This document shows, piece by piece, positions 17,903-25,758 of a stretch of 36,013 bases of DNA. The translations under genes were made by a program, and so were the position numbers. How positions within the stretch are numbered: the stretch's first letter is position 1; each line of letters starts with the position of its first letter. The DNA is from Komagataeibacter swingsii (lineage in GTDB: Bacteria > Pseudomonadota > Alphaproteobacteria > Acetobacterales > Acetobacteraceae), in the NCBI RefSeq assembly GCF_003207895.1, contig NZ_NKUB01000026.1, forward strand, positions 1-36,013, read 5' to 3'. The notes under the pieces are model-generated. The model was not told the origin of the DNA. It saw only the letters and a list, made by a program, of their open reading frames with translations, and did not search any database.

Positions 17903-18542
17903 ACGCAACCGATATCCCGGTTATGACGTGCTGGTCAAACGGCATTCGCCATCGTGGAACGAGGCGACCCGCAGGGTCATGGATGCCCGCCTTGGTGTAC
18001 CGCGTGAGCCGCGCTTTCTTTCACGGATCGAGTGGGACACGCTGGTTGCGATCTGTGACCGCATCATTCCCCAGCCGAAAAACCGCCCGCCCGTGCCGCT
18101 GGCCGCCTATATCGACCAGAAACTGAAGGCTGATGCCCGCAACGGGTTCCGCAATGCTGCCCTGCCACCGCAGCGCGCGGCATGGCAGATAGGGCTTGCG
18201 GCATTCGAGGTCGAGGCCCACCAGCTTCACGGCAAGGCTTTCCATCACCTGACCACTGCACAACAGGATGACCTGCTACGGCGCGTGGAGAGCGGCCGGA
18301 TTGATGCGCCGGCATGGGGTGATCTGGACGCGGCGCTATTCTTTTCCGAACACATAATGGGCGACATCATCGCAGCCTATTACGCCCATCCCACAAGCTG
18401 GAACGAAATCGGTTTCGGCGGTCCCGCCAGTCCGCGTGGCTACGTACGTATGCGCAATAACCGCCGTGACCCGTGGGAACCGGTAGAAGCCGGACCCGGG
18501 GAGGAAGCGCGCGTAGGCAGGGAGAACAGGCGTGTACGATAA
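17895..18542 (+). CDS. Gluconate 2-dehydrogenase subunit 3-like protein
   Basis: 215 residues. The section FLSRIEWDTLVAICDRIIPQ followed by a proline-rich loop and AAYIDQKL matches the small (gamma) subunit family of FAD-dependent gluconate/sugar dehydrogenases, which stabilises and exports the flavoprotein partner. The usual twin-arginine signal is not visible. The ATG at 17895 is preceded by GGAGG and overlaps the upstream gene by 8 nt. It overlaps the GMC gene by 11 nt, so the two are surely co-translated. Confidence 0.8.
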   Translation: MTERNRYPGYDVLVKRHSPSWNEATRRVMDARLGVPREPRFLSRIEWDTLVAICDRIIPQPKNRPPVPLAAYIDQKLKADARNGFRNAALPPQRAAWQIGLAAFEVEAHQLHGKAFHHLTTAQQDDLLRRVESGRIDAPAWGDLDAALFFSEHIMGDIIAAYYAHPTSWNEIGFGGPASPRGYVRMRNNRRDPWEPVEAGPGEEARVGRENRRVR

Positions 18543-20181
18543 TCCCCTGACCACACCAAGGGCCACCCATGGCCGCGCACCCGATGTCTTTCATCCCGGC
18601 GGCTGGGTACCGATGCGCGAATACCCGCAGCGTGAAGCAGTGGACTTCGTGGTGATCGGTACGGGGGCAGGTGGGGGGCCATTGCTCGCACGCCTTGCGG
18701 AGCGTGGGTATTCGGTCATCGGCTTCGATGCCGGACCCTATTTCCGGCCGCTGGAGGATTTTGCATCCGATGAAACCAGCCAGAGTCAGCTGTTCTGGAC
18801 GGATGAACGGCTGGTGGATGGTGCCAATCCGCTAAAAATGGGAGCCAATAACAGCGGGCGGGCGGTTGGTGGGTCAACCGTGCATTACGCCATGGTCTCG
18901 CTCCGCTTCCGGCCGGAGTGGTTCAGGTCACGCACCCTTCTGGGGTATGGGGCTGACTGGCCGCTCGACTGGCGCGAGATGTGGCATTACTACGCCCGGG
19001 CAGAGCGCGATCTGGCCATTGCCGGGCCGGTTTCCTACCCATGGGGACCAAAACGCCCGCGCTATCCCTACCGGGCGCATGAGATCAATGGGGCGGCGGA
19101 GGTGCTGGCACGGGGGGCGGAGGCCATGGGCTATCAATGGTCGGAAACACCGCTGGCAACGGTTTCGGCCCCCCGGGGGGATTCACCTTCATGCGTGTAC
19201 CGTGGCTTCTGCCGGGTTGGTTGTGCGACCAATGCCAAGCAGAGCCAGCTTGTCACCTACATCCCGCGTGCCCTTGCTGCGGGGGCGGAGATCCGCGATA
19301 TGGCAATGGTCGGGCGCATTGCGGTCGATGCGGCGGGCCGGGCCTGTGGCGTACATTATCATCGCAATGGCGCATGGCACTTTCAGGCCGCCCGGAATGT
19401 CATCGTGGCAGGATATGCGATCGAGACGCCGCGCCTGCTGCTCAACTCCGCCACCGACCGGTTCCGCAACGGGCTGGCCAACAGTTCCGGCCTGGTGGGG
19501 CGCTACCTGATGACGCAGTCCAATCAGGCGGTCTACGGCGTGATGGATGACATGGTGCGGTGGAACAAGGGACCGCCCTCCCTGACCATTACCGAACACT
19601 GGAACTATAACGACAGGAAGGATTTCCATGGCGGCTACTGCTGGATGGCACAGGGGCCGCTGCCGGTTGAATGGTCGGCTGCCATGTCGACTTCCCGCAG
19701 GCTATGGGGCGCGGCACTACGTGAAAAGATGGGGGATTACAACCATCAGGTCGGCCTGAAGATGGTGGGCGAAATGCTGCCCCATTTAGATAACCGGGTC
19801 ACGCTGGCCGATGAGACCGACCGGTATGGCCTGCCCATCGCGCGGGTGACCTATTCCTGGCACGATAATGACAAGGCCATGATCCAGCACGCGCTGGGGG
19901 AAATGCAACGTAGCCTGGAACTGGTGGGGGTAAGGGACCTGTGGCGGCAGGAGAATGACACCAACCATCTGGCTGGCACCGCACGGATGGGGTTCGATCG
20001 GGAAACCAGCGTGGTCGACGCGGATTGCCGAAGCTGGGACATTCCCAATCTGTGGATCTGTGACGGGTCGGTGTTCCCGACAACGGGCGGTGTCAATCCG
20101 TCACTGACAATTACGGCTCTTGCACTGCGGACCGCTGATCGCATCTGTGTTCAGGCTCGGACAGGGGAAATGCGTAAGTGA
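18532..20181 (+). CDS. GMC-family flavoprotein oxidoreductase (gluconate 2-dehydrogenase large-subunit type)
   Basis: 549 residues from a GTG inside the end of the subunit-3 gene. The FAD motif GTGAGGGP is at about 43-50. The Cys-containing segment CVYRGFCRVGCATNAK is typical of membrane sugar-acid dehydrogenases. The C-terminal DTNHLAGTARMG gives the catalytic histidine, and GGVNPSLTITALALRTAD closes the FAD-binding domain. It should oxidise a hydroxyl of a sugar, sugar acid or polyol and pass electrons on. No cytochrome c gene accompanies it. No export signal is visible, in line with subunit-3-assisted systems or a cytoplasmic enzyme. Confidence 0.85.
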   Translation: MYDNPLTTPRATHGRAPDVFHPGGWVPMREYPQREAVDFVVIGTGAGGGPLLARLAERGYSVIGFDAGPYFRPLEDFASDETSQSQLFWTDERLVDGANPLKMGANNSGRAVGGSTVHYAMVSLRFRPEWFRSRTLLGYGADWPLDWREMWHYYARAERDLAIAGPVSYPWGPKRPRYPYRAHEINGAAEVLARGAEAMGYQWSETPLATVSAPRGDSPSCVYRGFCRVGCATNAKQSQLVTYIPRALAAGAEIRDMAMVGRIAVDAAGRACGVHYHRNGAWHFQAARNVIVAGYAIETPRLLLNSATDRFRNGLANSSGLVGRYLMTQSNQAVYGVMDDMVRWNKGPPSLTITEHWNYNDRKDFHGGYCWMAQGPLPVEWSAAMSTSRRLWGAALREKMGDYNHQVGLKMVGEMLPHLDNRVTLADETDRYGLPIARVTYSWHDNDKAMIQHALGEMQRSLELVGVRDLWRQENDTNHLAGTARMGFDRETSVVDADCRSWDIPNLWICDGSVFPTTGGVNPSLTITALALRTADRICVQARTGEMRK

Positions 20182-20621
20182 AGGGTAGTAATAGTCGTGG
20201 GGCCGCAAACAGGATATTGTCGACCTCTATGGAAAATAGATGACTCGCAGCATGAATGAGGCATAGGTATTACATTATATAATAATACAATTATATTTCA
20301 TATCACTTTTGTAATTATTTTTATATATTAATAAATAGAATCGATTTTATCTATTATTTCCTGAATTTATCAGGACTTATTATAATTTTCGTAATTATAA
20401 AAAAGTAGTTATTAGAAATGTCGTGTTAAAGATCTTTCCCGTTGTAAGGGATACGATGCAGATTGGCTGATCACTACGTTACCCTATACGCGGCATGACG
20501 TTCCTTGTTCGTCGGTCCCGACAGAAAACTCGTACATCGCCGGATAATATCATGGGTAACGTGGCAACACAAAATAACTGCATACACCAACGTCTTTTTT
20601 CATTAATTTTTTTGAGAAAAC
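20182..20621. other. AT-rich intergenic region
   Basis: 440 bp between the GMC gene and the convergent DUF892 pseudogene. Short symmetric elements are TCCTGA-N5-TCAGGA (20359-20375) and TTATAATT-N5-AATTATAA (20380-20400). No gene or clear terminator was recognised. Confidence 0.35.
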
Positions 20622-20875
20622 TTAATGTAAAGGCTGCTCTTCATTTTTACGCTTCGCAATGTAAGTGCGTATTGTCGGATCAATTTTTTCTTCCACAAAT
20701 GTAGCCATGGATTTTTCTTCATTCAGAGATAGTTTTAGAGCCTGTTGAGCTGTACGGTCCCCACAGAGATCTGCAAGGGTGAGAAGAGCGTGATAAGTAG
20801 CGATTTCGAAATTCTCAAAAGCCAAGTTTACAAAGAAGTTTTTAATGACGTCTTCTTCTATGATCACGTGACTCA

Positions 20876-21525
20876 GAGCCTGATCCGAAAGTTTTTGAAC
20901 AATACCAGCCTGTTGTGATTCATCCGTCTTTACGAAGAGATGGAGTGAATGGTGACATGGACTGGTATTGCCCGACGTGAACATAGCCGGGAAGGACTGC
21001 GATATCCATCGGATATGATGGACGGGGAATGGGCTTTGATCGTGCCATTTGTGCCCCCTGCGAAACGGGGCGGTCGCCCTCGCACGACGGATATGCGCGA
21101 GGTGGTCAACGCGATGCTCTACATAGCCTCGGCCGGGTGCGCGTGGCGCCTGCTGCCGAAATGCTTTCCGCCGGTCTCGACCGTCAGGCGCTATTTTTAC
21201 GCCTGGCGTGATACCGGGCTGTTCGAGGTCATGAATACGGTGCTGGTCATGAGCCTGCGCGAGATCGATCCGCGCTCGCCTCCATGGGAAAATGGACGGT
21301 CGAAATCATCAGGCGGTCCGATACGGTGAAAGGCTTTCAGATCCTGCCGCGCCGCTGGGTGGTTGAACGGACATTCGCCTGGCTGGGACGGTGCAGGCGG
21401 CTCGCCAAAGATTGGGAACAATCCATTGCGTCCTCAACCGCATGGACATTGATCGCCTCGATCCGCATGCTCACACGACGGACAGCAAGGCATTGTCAAG
21501 CTTGAAAAACTTTCGGATCGGGCTC
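20876..21525 (+). mobile_element. IS1031-like IS5-family element, internally deleted (650 bp)
   Basis: The ends are inverted repeats: GAGCCTGATCCGAAAGTTTT at the left and GAGCCCGATCCGAAAGTTTT read inward from the right. A 3-bp duplication TCA (20873-20875 and 21526-21528) flanks it, as in the IS1031 group (TNA). Full elements of this group are about 0.9 kb. The middle of the transposase gene is missing, so it behaves like a non-autonomous derivative that keeps both ends. Confidence 0.85.
20949..21505 (+). pseudogene. IS5-family (IS1031-type) transposase, central part deleted
   Basis: The N-terminal half (MVTWTGIARREHS... to SLREIDPRSPP, from 20949) carries the DUF4096 domain with GRPRTTDMREVVNAMLYI. 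The C-terminal part (WTVEIIRRSDTVKGF ... VVERTFAWLGRCRRLAKDWE, to 21505) is in a different frame. The first two catalytic aspartates (DSQS and DGGY regions) lie in the missing section. The junction is near 21275-21290. The product must be inactive. Confidence 0.8.
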
Positions 21526-21767
21526 TCAGAGCAGTAAGATTACCCATGAATGCGTATGTTGCATTTTTTTCCGAATAATAGTCGCTTTTATAGGCTCTTA
21601 GGACGCATTCCAGACGTTGGATCTGGGCTTTTGACTCACTAACATGGGTCCTTATTCTCTTTGAAAATTCAAGGTAATCTCCCAGTCGTATAATCTGTTG
21701 TTCCAAGAATTGAATAGATTTCTTTTCGATTGCATGCTGATTTTGCAAACTGCGGATAAAGAGATTA

Positions 21768-22810
21768 CCCGCTTATCAACAAAACGGCACGCCCTTACAG
21801 GGCGTGTTTTAACATCCCATATGAACTTGTGTGTCTGGAGTTCTGGTGATGTTGAATGTCATGAAAGGTCTGACAGACCTTGAGTTCGAGCGTCTCTACA
21901 GCACGGAAGAGGCCTGTATCAAGGCGTTGATGGTGGCGCGTCGGGAGGTCGGGATGGCCTGCCCGTCCTGTGGCCACGATCGGAATTATCTTTGTGGTCG
22001 CCGGGTAGGCTGCACACGCTGCAATCGCCGCTGGTCGGTCACGGCCGGCACGGTGATGAGTGGCACGAAACTTCCGCTCACGATCTGGTTCCGGGCCATG
22101 CACATCATGACCAGTACCAAACAGGGTGTCTCGGCCATCGAACTGGGCCGTCGGCTGGGCGTGAGCTATCCGACGGCGTGGTATCTCGCCAAACGCCTGC
22201 GCCGCGCCATGACCGAACGTGAAGCCCGTTATCTTCTCGGTGGTTCAGGTCCGGATGGTGCCCCCGTCGTGGTCGAGGCAGACGATGTCTATCTGGGTGG
22301 CGAGCGAAACCAGGGCTCGGGTCCGGGAGGCAAGACCAGGATGATCGCCGCGACCGAGCGGTATGAGGGCGGCCGTATGGGCCATGTCGCCATGCGGACG
22401 GTGGTCGGCTTCACCAGCAGGGCGGTGCGGGCATTCGCCGATACCTGCCTCATGCCAGCCGTCAGGGTTCATACCGACGGCCTGAAGGCTTTTCTGGCCT
22501 TCGGCACACCCGCCAGATCCCATGTGGTCACTGTCAGCGGCAGCAAACGCCCCTCCCGACAGCGCACCGCACCCTTCCACGGCCTCAACACCGCCATCGC
22601 CAATCTGAGCACGGCCCTCAAGGCAACGCACAAGGCCATCGCCCCGCAGCACACATCCGATTATCTCGGCGCCTTCTGCTGGACCACCAATCGAAGACAC
22701 AACATGTTCGGCATGATCCCGGCCGCATGCCGCGCCGTCGCGACGTCTTCAATCCTCACGCGCCGACGCGCATATGCCGAAATTCCCGTGCTGCTTGGTT
22801 GATAAGCGGG
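21768..22810 (+). mobile_element. IS1595-family insertion sequence
   Basis: 1,043 bp bounded by 13-bp inverted repeats CCCGCTTATCAAC / GTTGATAAGCGGG. A direct repeat AAGAGATTA (21759-21767 and 22811-22819) flanks it, close to the 8-bp duplication known for the family. It carries one intact transposase gene. It lies inside the DUF892 gene. Confidence 0.9.
21849..22802 (+). CDS. IS1595-family (ISXO2-like) transposase
   Basis: 317 residues. The N-terminal zinc ribbon reads CPSCGH ... CTRCNRRW. The ISXO2-type region follows (WFRAMHIMTSTKQGVSAIELGRRLGVSYPTAW with the helix-turn-helix). The catalytic domain shows VVEADDVYLGGE and VHTDGLKAF, with C-terminal N and H residues in place of the third acidic residue, as known for the family. 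The ATG at 21849 has GGAG 8 nt before it; a GTG at 21831 is the alternative. The stop lies just inside the right inverted repeat. The gene appears intact. Confidence 0.9.
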   Translation: MLNVMKGLTDLEFERLYSTEEACIKALMVARREVGMACPSCGHDRNYLCGRRVGCTRCNRRWSVTAGTVMSGTKLPLTIWFRAMHIMTSTKQGVSAIELGRRLGVSYPTAWYLAKRLRRAMTEREARYLLGGSGPDGAPVVVEADDVYLGGERNQGSGPGGKTRMIAATERYEGGRMGHVAMRTVVGFTSRAVRAFADTCLMPAVRVHTDGLKAFLAFGTPARSHVVTVSGSKRPSRQRTAPFHGLNTAIANLSTALKATHKAIAPQHTSDYLGAFCWTTNRRHNMFGMIPAACRAVATSSILTRRRAYAEIPVLLG

Positions 22811-22915
22811 AAGAGATTATGCCTCTGGTTTTCTATCGGCACTGTATCGTTCCTACTTATGTTATTTAAACTGCGCGGAGGTGTAGTGTTTATTTTACGT
22901 CCATATTAACATATA

Positions 22916-23023
22916 TTAATCTTGAACCCAAAACGCATAGATCAAAGACAATACTACCAATGCCAGTATAGACAGAGCAAGTAAGGAACCAACTACTATA
23001 TCATGTGGAATCTCGTGCAACAT
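22916..23023 (-). CDS. Small single-span membrane protein (35 aa)
   Basis: A short reading frame encodes MLHEIPHDIVVGS followed by a hydrophobic stretch of about 18 residues (LLALSILALVVLSLIYAF) and ends WVQD. The ATG at 23023 has AGGA about 8 nt upstream; an in-frame ATG at 23041 is weaker. It lies 73 bp upstream of the DUF892 start in the same direction, so the two may have been co-transcribed. No family is recognised. Real coding status rests on the start site, the hydrophobic pattern and the position. Confidence 0.4.
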   Translation of the reverse strand: MLHEIPHDIVVGSLLALSILALVVLSLIYAFWVQD

Positions 23024-23310
23024 TTTCTCTGTCCTACTCATTATAGCAGACCAATGCAGATCTAATGTTTTCCTCACGATAAAGATCTGAACAGGATAAC
23101 TGCATTCAAAGACATCTACTTATAAACAGTCGTCCGTGGGATAGTTCATGGAAATATACTATTAACGCTTCAAGTGCTTGTGAATTTTGACGATAATTTG
23201 TTGGGCTTTCTCTCGATCGAACAGAAACGTCTGAGTGTCTGACCGAAAATGAGTTGAGTGATTTCAGCGGGTTATGATTCATGGGTTTGCGATAACCTGA
23301 TGAGATCAAG

Positions 23311-24141
23311 ATGGCCTGGACTGAAATCACCCGCGCGCAGTATCAAAGGGACGACTTGGAGTATGCAAGCGACCTGTGCGATGCGGAATGGGCGCTGATT
23401 GCGCCGCTGATGCCCGAGAGGAAACGACTGGGGAGACCACGACATACGGATCTGCGCCGGGTCATGGAGGCGATCCTCTATATCGTCACCACCGGCTGCC
23501 AATGGCGGCAGTTGCCCCGGCACTTTCCGGCCTTCACGACCGTACAGGGCTATTTCTATCGTTGGATCCGCGAGGGACGATGGGAAGCCATGAACCATAT
23601 TCTCGTGATCCTGTCGCGTGGGCAGGACGGGCGAGACGTCACGCCTTCGGTGGGCATTATCGACAGCCAATCGGTTAAAACCGCTGAAAACGGCGGCCCA
23701 CGCGGTTATGACGCGGGCAAGAAGATCAGGGGACGCAAGCGGCATATCGCGACCGACACGCTGGGTCATGTCGTGGCGGCTGTCGTGCATTCCGCCGACG
23801 TTCAGGATCGTGACGGCGCGCCGCTGGTGGCGACCAGGATACGCTCATTGTTCCCCTGGTTTCGCCATCTGATCGGTGACGGCGGGTACGCTGGCGAGAA
23901 GTTGCGTGGTGCGCCAGCTGAACTCGGCCGATGGACGATCGAGTTCGTCAAACGTAGCGATCGCGCCGAAGGCTTCGTCGTCCTGCCCAAACGCTCGATC
24001 GTGGAGCGTAGCTTTGCATGGCTCGGACGTTGCCGTCGCCTCACGAAGGATGTCGAGGCAACAATCTCGTCATCCCACGCGTGGTTGATGATTGCCCATA
24101 TCCGCAGACTTCTGCGAAAAATCAATCAAACCGCTTTCTGA
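23311..24141 (+). CDS. IS5-family transposase, intact
   Basis: 276 residues. The DUF4096 N-terminus is present (CDAEWALIAPLMP, GRPRHTDLRRVMEAILYI). The DDE catalytic domain is complete: IIDSQSVKT, LIGDGGYAGEK and the E of IVERSFAWLGRCRRL. It therefore differs from the broken IS1031-like copy nearby. Leader DNA near 23256-23276 and DNA after the stop share an imperfect AGCGG-TT-TGATT-AT match in inverted orientation, so the element probably spans about 23250-24150. A clean target duplication was not found. Confidence 0.85.
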   Translation: MAWTEITRAQYQRDDLEYASDLCDAEWALIAPLMPERKRLGRPRHTDLRRVMEAILYIVTTGCQWRQLPRHFPAFTTVQGYFYRWIREGRWEAMNHILVILSRGQDGRDVTPSVGIIDSQSVKTAENGGPRGYDAGKKIRGRKRHIATDTLGHVVAAVVHSADVQDRDGAPLVATRIRSLFPWFRHLIGDGGYAGEKLRGAPAELGRWTIEFVKRSDRAEGFVVLPKRSIVERSFAWLGRCRRLTKDVEATISSSHAWLMIAHIRRLLRKINQTAF

Positions 24142-24187
24142 TTCAGGCTTGTCTTATGCATTCCGTGTCGCTGCGTGCGACAAAGGA

Positions 24188-24223
24188 CTGATTTTTCCGG
24201 GGTGGCCACCCCGGAAAAATCAG
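24188..24223. repeat. 36-bp perfect palindrome upstream of the first IS110 transposase
   Basis: CTGATTTTTCCGGGGTGG is followed directly by its exact complement, giving 18-bp arms without a spacer. As RNA or cruciform it would be very stable, and with the A/T-rich outer parts it could act as a two-way terminator. The inner CCGGGG...CCCCGG core also occurs beside the second IS110 gene (25719-25734). Whether it lies inside the element or in the flanking DNA is not resolved. Confidence 0.75.
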
Positions 24224-24345
24224 GAAGGGGACGGGTCGGCAACAGGTAGACCGTAATGGGTCGTCTTGAGAGTATGACCACCCCTTCTTTTCCTTGTGCC
24301 CTGAACGGATACCCGAGGTTCGGCCTCGGATGACAAGCATAGGAC

Positions 24346-25335
24346 ATGGAAAAGATGACGCATCCAGTTGCGGCTTCCAAGGCCGAATTGCCACCCGCAT
24401 CGATCACAATCGGGATCGATGTATCCAAGGATCATCTCGACGCTGCCCGTCACCCCGGCGGTGATACCGTCCGTGTCGCCAACACCCGCAAGGGCCAGAC
24501 CGCACTTCTGCGCTGGATCGGCGACATCAAAGCCGTTGCCCGGGTGGTGTTCGAGCCAACCGGCCCCTATCACCGCACACTGGAGGAACGCCTGGCGGCC
24601 GTTGGTATCCCGCAGGTCAAGGTTAATCCACGACAGGCGCGGCGTTTCGCCGAAGCCACCGGCAAACTCGCGAAGACAGATCGCGTCGATGCGTTGATGC
24701 TGGCGCGCTACGGTGCCCTGCTGGATCCGGTGACGCGGCCAGTCCGCACGGATATACAGAACCGCCTGGCCGAACTGGTGGCCGCGCGCCGCAGTTTGAT
24801 GCGAGACCGCACGGCAACGCTCAATCGTCTCAAGACCCTCACGATCGGCTTGCTGCAGCGCCACGCGCGTCATCGCCTGCGGCAGATCGAGGCGCAGGTC
24901 ACATCCCTCGATGCGGCGACTGACGCGCTCGTGGCGGAAGATGCGCATCTGTCCCGGCGCCGGGACGTGCTGGCCAGTATTCCGGGACTGGGAACGGTCA
25001 CGGCTCATGCGCTTCTGGCCGACATGCCCGAACTCGGCATGATGGAAGAAGGTCAGGCAGCCTCACTGGCCGGGCTGGCACCCATCACGCGCCAGTCCGA
25101 CACATGGCGAGGCCGCAGCTTCATCCAGGGTGGTCGTGCCACCGTGCGGCAAGCGCTCTACATGCCGGCCATCGTCGCCATGCGGTTCAACCCAGACCTC
25201 AAGCGTGTTTACGACCGCCTTATCGCAAAGGGAAAACACGCCAAGATCGCCATTACCGCAATCATGCGAAAGCTCGTTGTCCTCGCAAACGCCCTGCTTC
25301 ACAAAGATCGGCTTTGGACGCCAAAAGCCGCTTGA
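24346..25335 (+). CDS. IS110-family transposase (DEDD recombinase), first copy
   Basis: 329 residues. The RuvC-like DEDD domain is visible: IGIDVSKDHLDAA, FEPTGPYHRTLEE, and TDRVDALMLARYG with the third and fourth acidic residues. The C-terminal Tnp_20 domain has LASIPGLGTVTAHALLADMPELG and the serine-bearing RGRSFIQGGRATVRQALYM. Such enzymes move the element with a guide (bridge) RNA made from non-coding DNA at one end. An 8-bp subterminal inverted repeat GAGAGTAT/ATACTCTC occurs at 24268-24275 and 25345-25352. An internal ATG at 24355 is an alternative start. Confidence 0.9.
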   Translation: MEKMTHPVAASKAELPPASITIGIDVSKDHLDAARHPGGDTVRVANTRKGQTALLRWIGDIKAVARVVFEPTGPYHRTLEERLAAVGIPQVKVNPRQARRFAEATGKLAKTDRVDALMLARYGALLDPVTRPVRTDIQNRLAELVAARRSLMRDRTATLNRLKTLTIGLLQRHARHRLRQIEAQVTSLDAATDALVAEDAHLSRRRDVLASIPGLGTVTAHALLADMPELGMMEEGQAASLAGLAPITRQSDTWRGRSFIQGGRATVRQALYMPAIVAMRFNPDLKRVYDRLIAKGKHAKIAITAIMRKLVVLANALLHKDRLWTPKAA

Positions 25336-25384
25336 CCACAACGGATACTCTCAGGGGGACGCCAGACCCATGATATGATACAGT

Positions 25385-25715
25385 ATGAGCAATAGTATAC
25401 CAGTTGAGAGCTGCGATATCGGTTTGTGGGAAGTCTTTTCTCTTGAAGAGAAGGGGAAGATTATGTGTCTTGGCAAGAGTATAATTGGCGCAGTCACCGA
25501 AATTCGGTCCAGCAGGATGCGGGGATCCGGTCAGGTGCGCCCTTATGTCCGGCCTGTTTGTGCGACGTTTTTCGCTGGCCATTATGGGTGTGCGCTTGCG
25601 TGTCAGGCACCAATCTTGAAAACGTGCTCGATGGCACATGTCATCCAACGGTATCGCCTGAACTGTTCCTGAATTACAGTCTTCCCATCACGCTGGTCAG
25701 TGCATTCTGCCGGAT
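25385..25715 (+). pseudogene. Unknown gene, frameshifted and truncated before the second IS110 copy
   Basis: From the ATG at 25385 one frame gives MSNSIPVESCDIGLWEVFSL..., then the open frame switches near the GGGG run at about 25452-25455. The next frame continues DYVSWQEYNWRSHRNSVQQD, a CPAC motif, FRWPLW, SGTNLENVLDGTCHP and FLNYSLPITLVSAFCRIY. One added G in the run would join both without a stop. The second section looks protein-like (two Cys pairs, hydrophobic end), but no family is recognised. The end is lost near the IS110 copy. It is a broken gene or a sequencing error. Confidence 0.4.
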
Positions 25716-25718
25716 CTA

Positions 25719-25734
25719 CCGGGGCGAACCCCGG
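25719..25734. repeat. CCGGGG-CGAA-CCCCGG hairpin next to the second IS110 copy
   Basis: Six-bp arms with a 4-nt loop lie 24 bp past the end of the minus-strand IS110 transposase gene. The arms equal the core of the 36-bp palindrome near the first IS110 copy. Confidence 0.6.
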
Positions 25735-25758
25735 CATCCATCGTCTTGGCAGCGCATG

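Larger units (their letters stand above)
20622..22842 (-). pseudogene. DUF892 (YciE/YciF-like ferritin-like) gene interrupted by two insertion sequences
   Basis: Read on the minus strand from a GTG at 22842 (AGGA upstream), the gene is split by an IS1595 element (21768-22810) and an IS1031-like derivative (20876-21525). Removing both, with one target repeat each (9 and 3 bp), leaves exactly 516 nt, 171 codons plus stop, in one frame. The rebuilt protein has the DUF892 pattern: N-terminal LFIRSLQNQHAIEKKSIQFL helix, HVSESKAQIQRLE, and NLAFENFEIATYHALLTLA. The family is a stress-associated ferritin-like fold. The current locus cannot make the full protein. Confidence 0.85.

Noticed and set aside
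23106-23250. Minus-strand frame ending SHGRLFISRCL, possibly a gene end cut by the IS5-family element
   Set aside because: Only about 45 codons, no recognised motif, and the IS boundary is not fixed; evidence is too weak to call a pseudogene.
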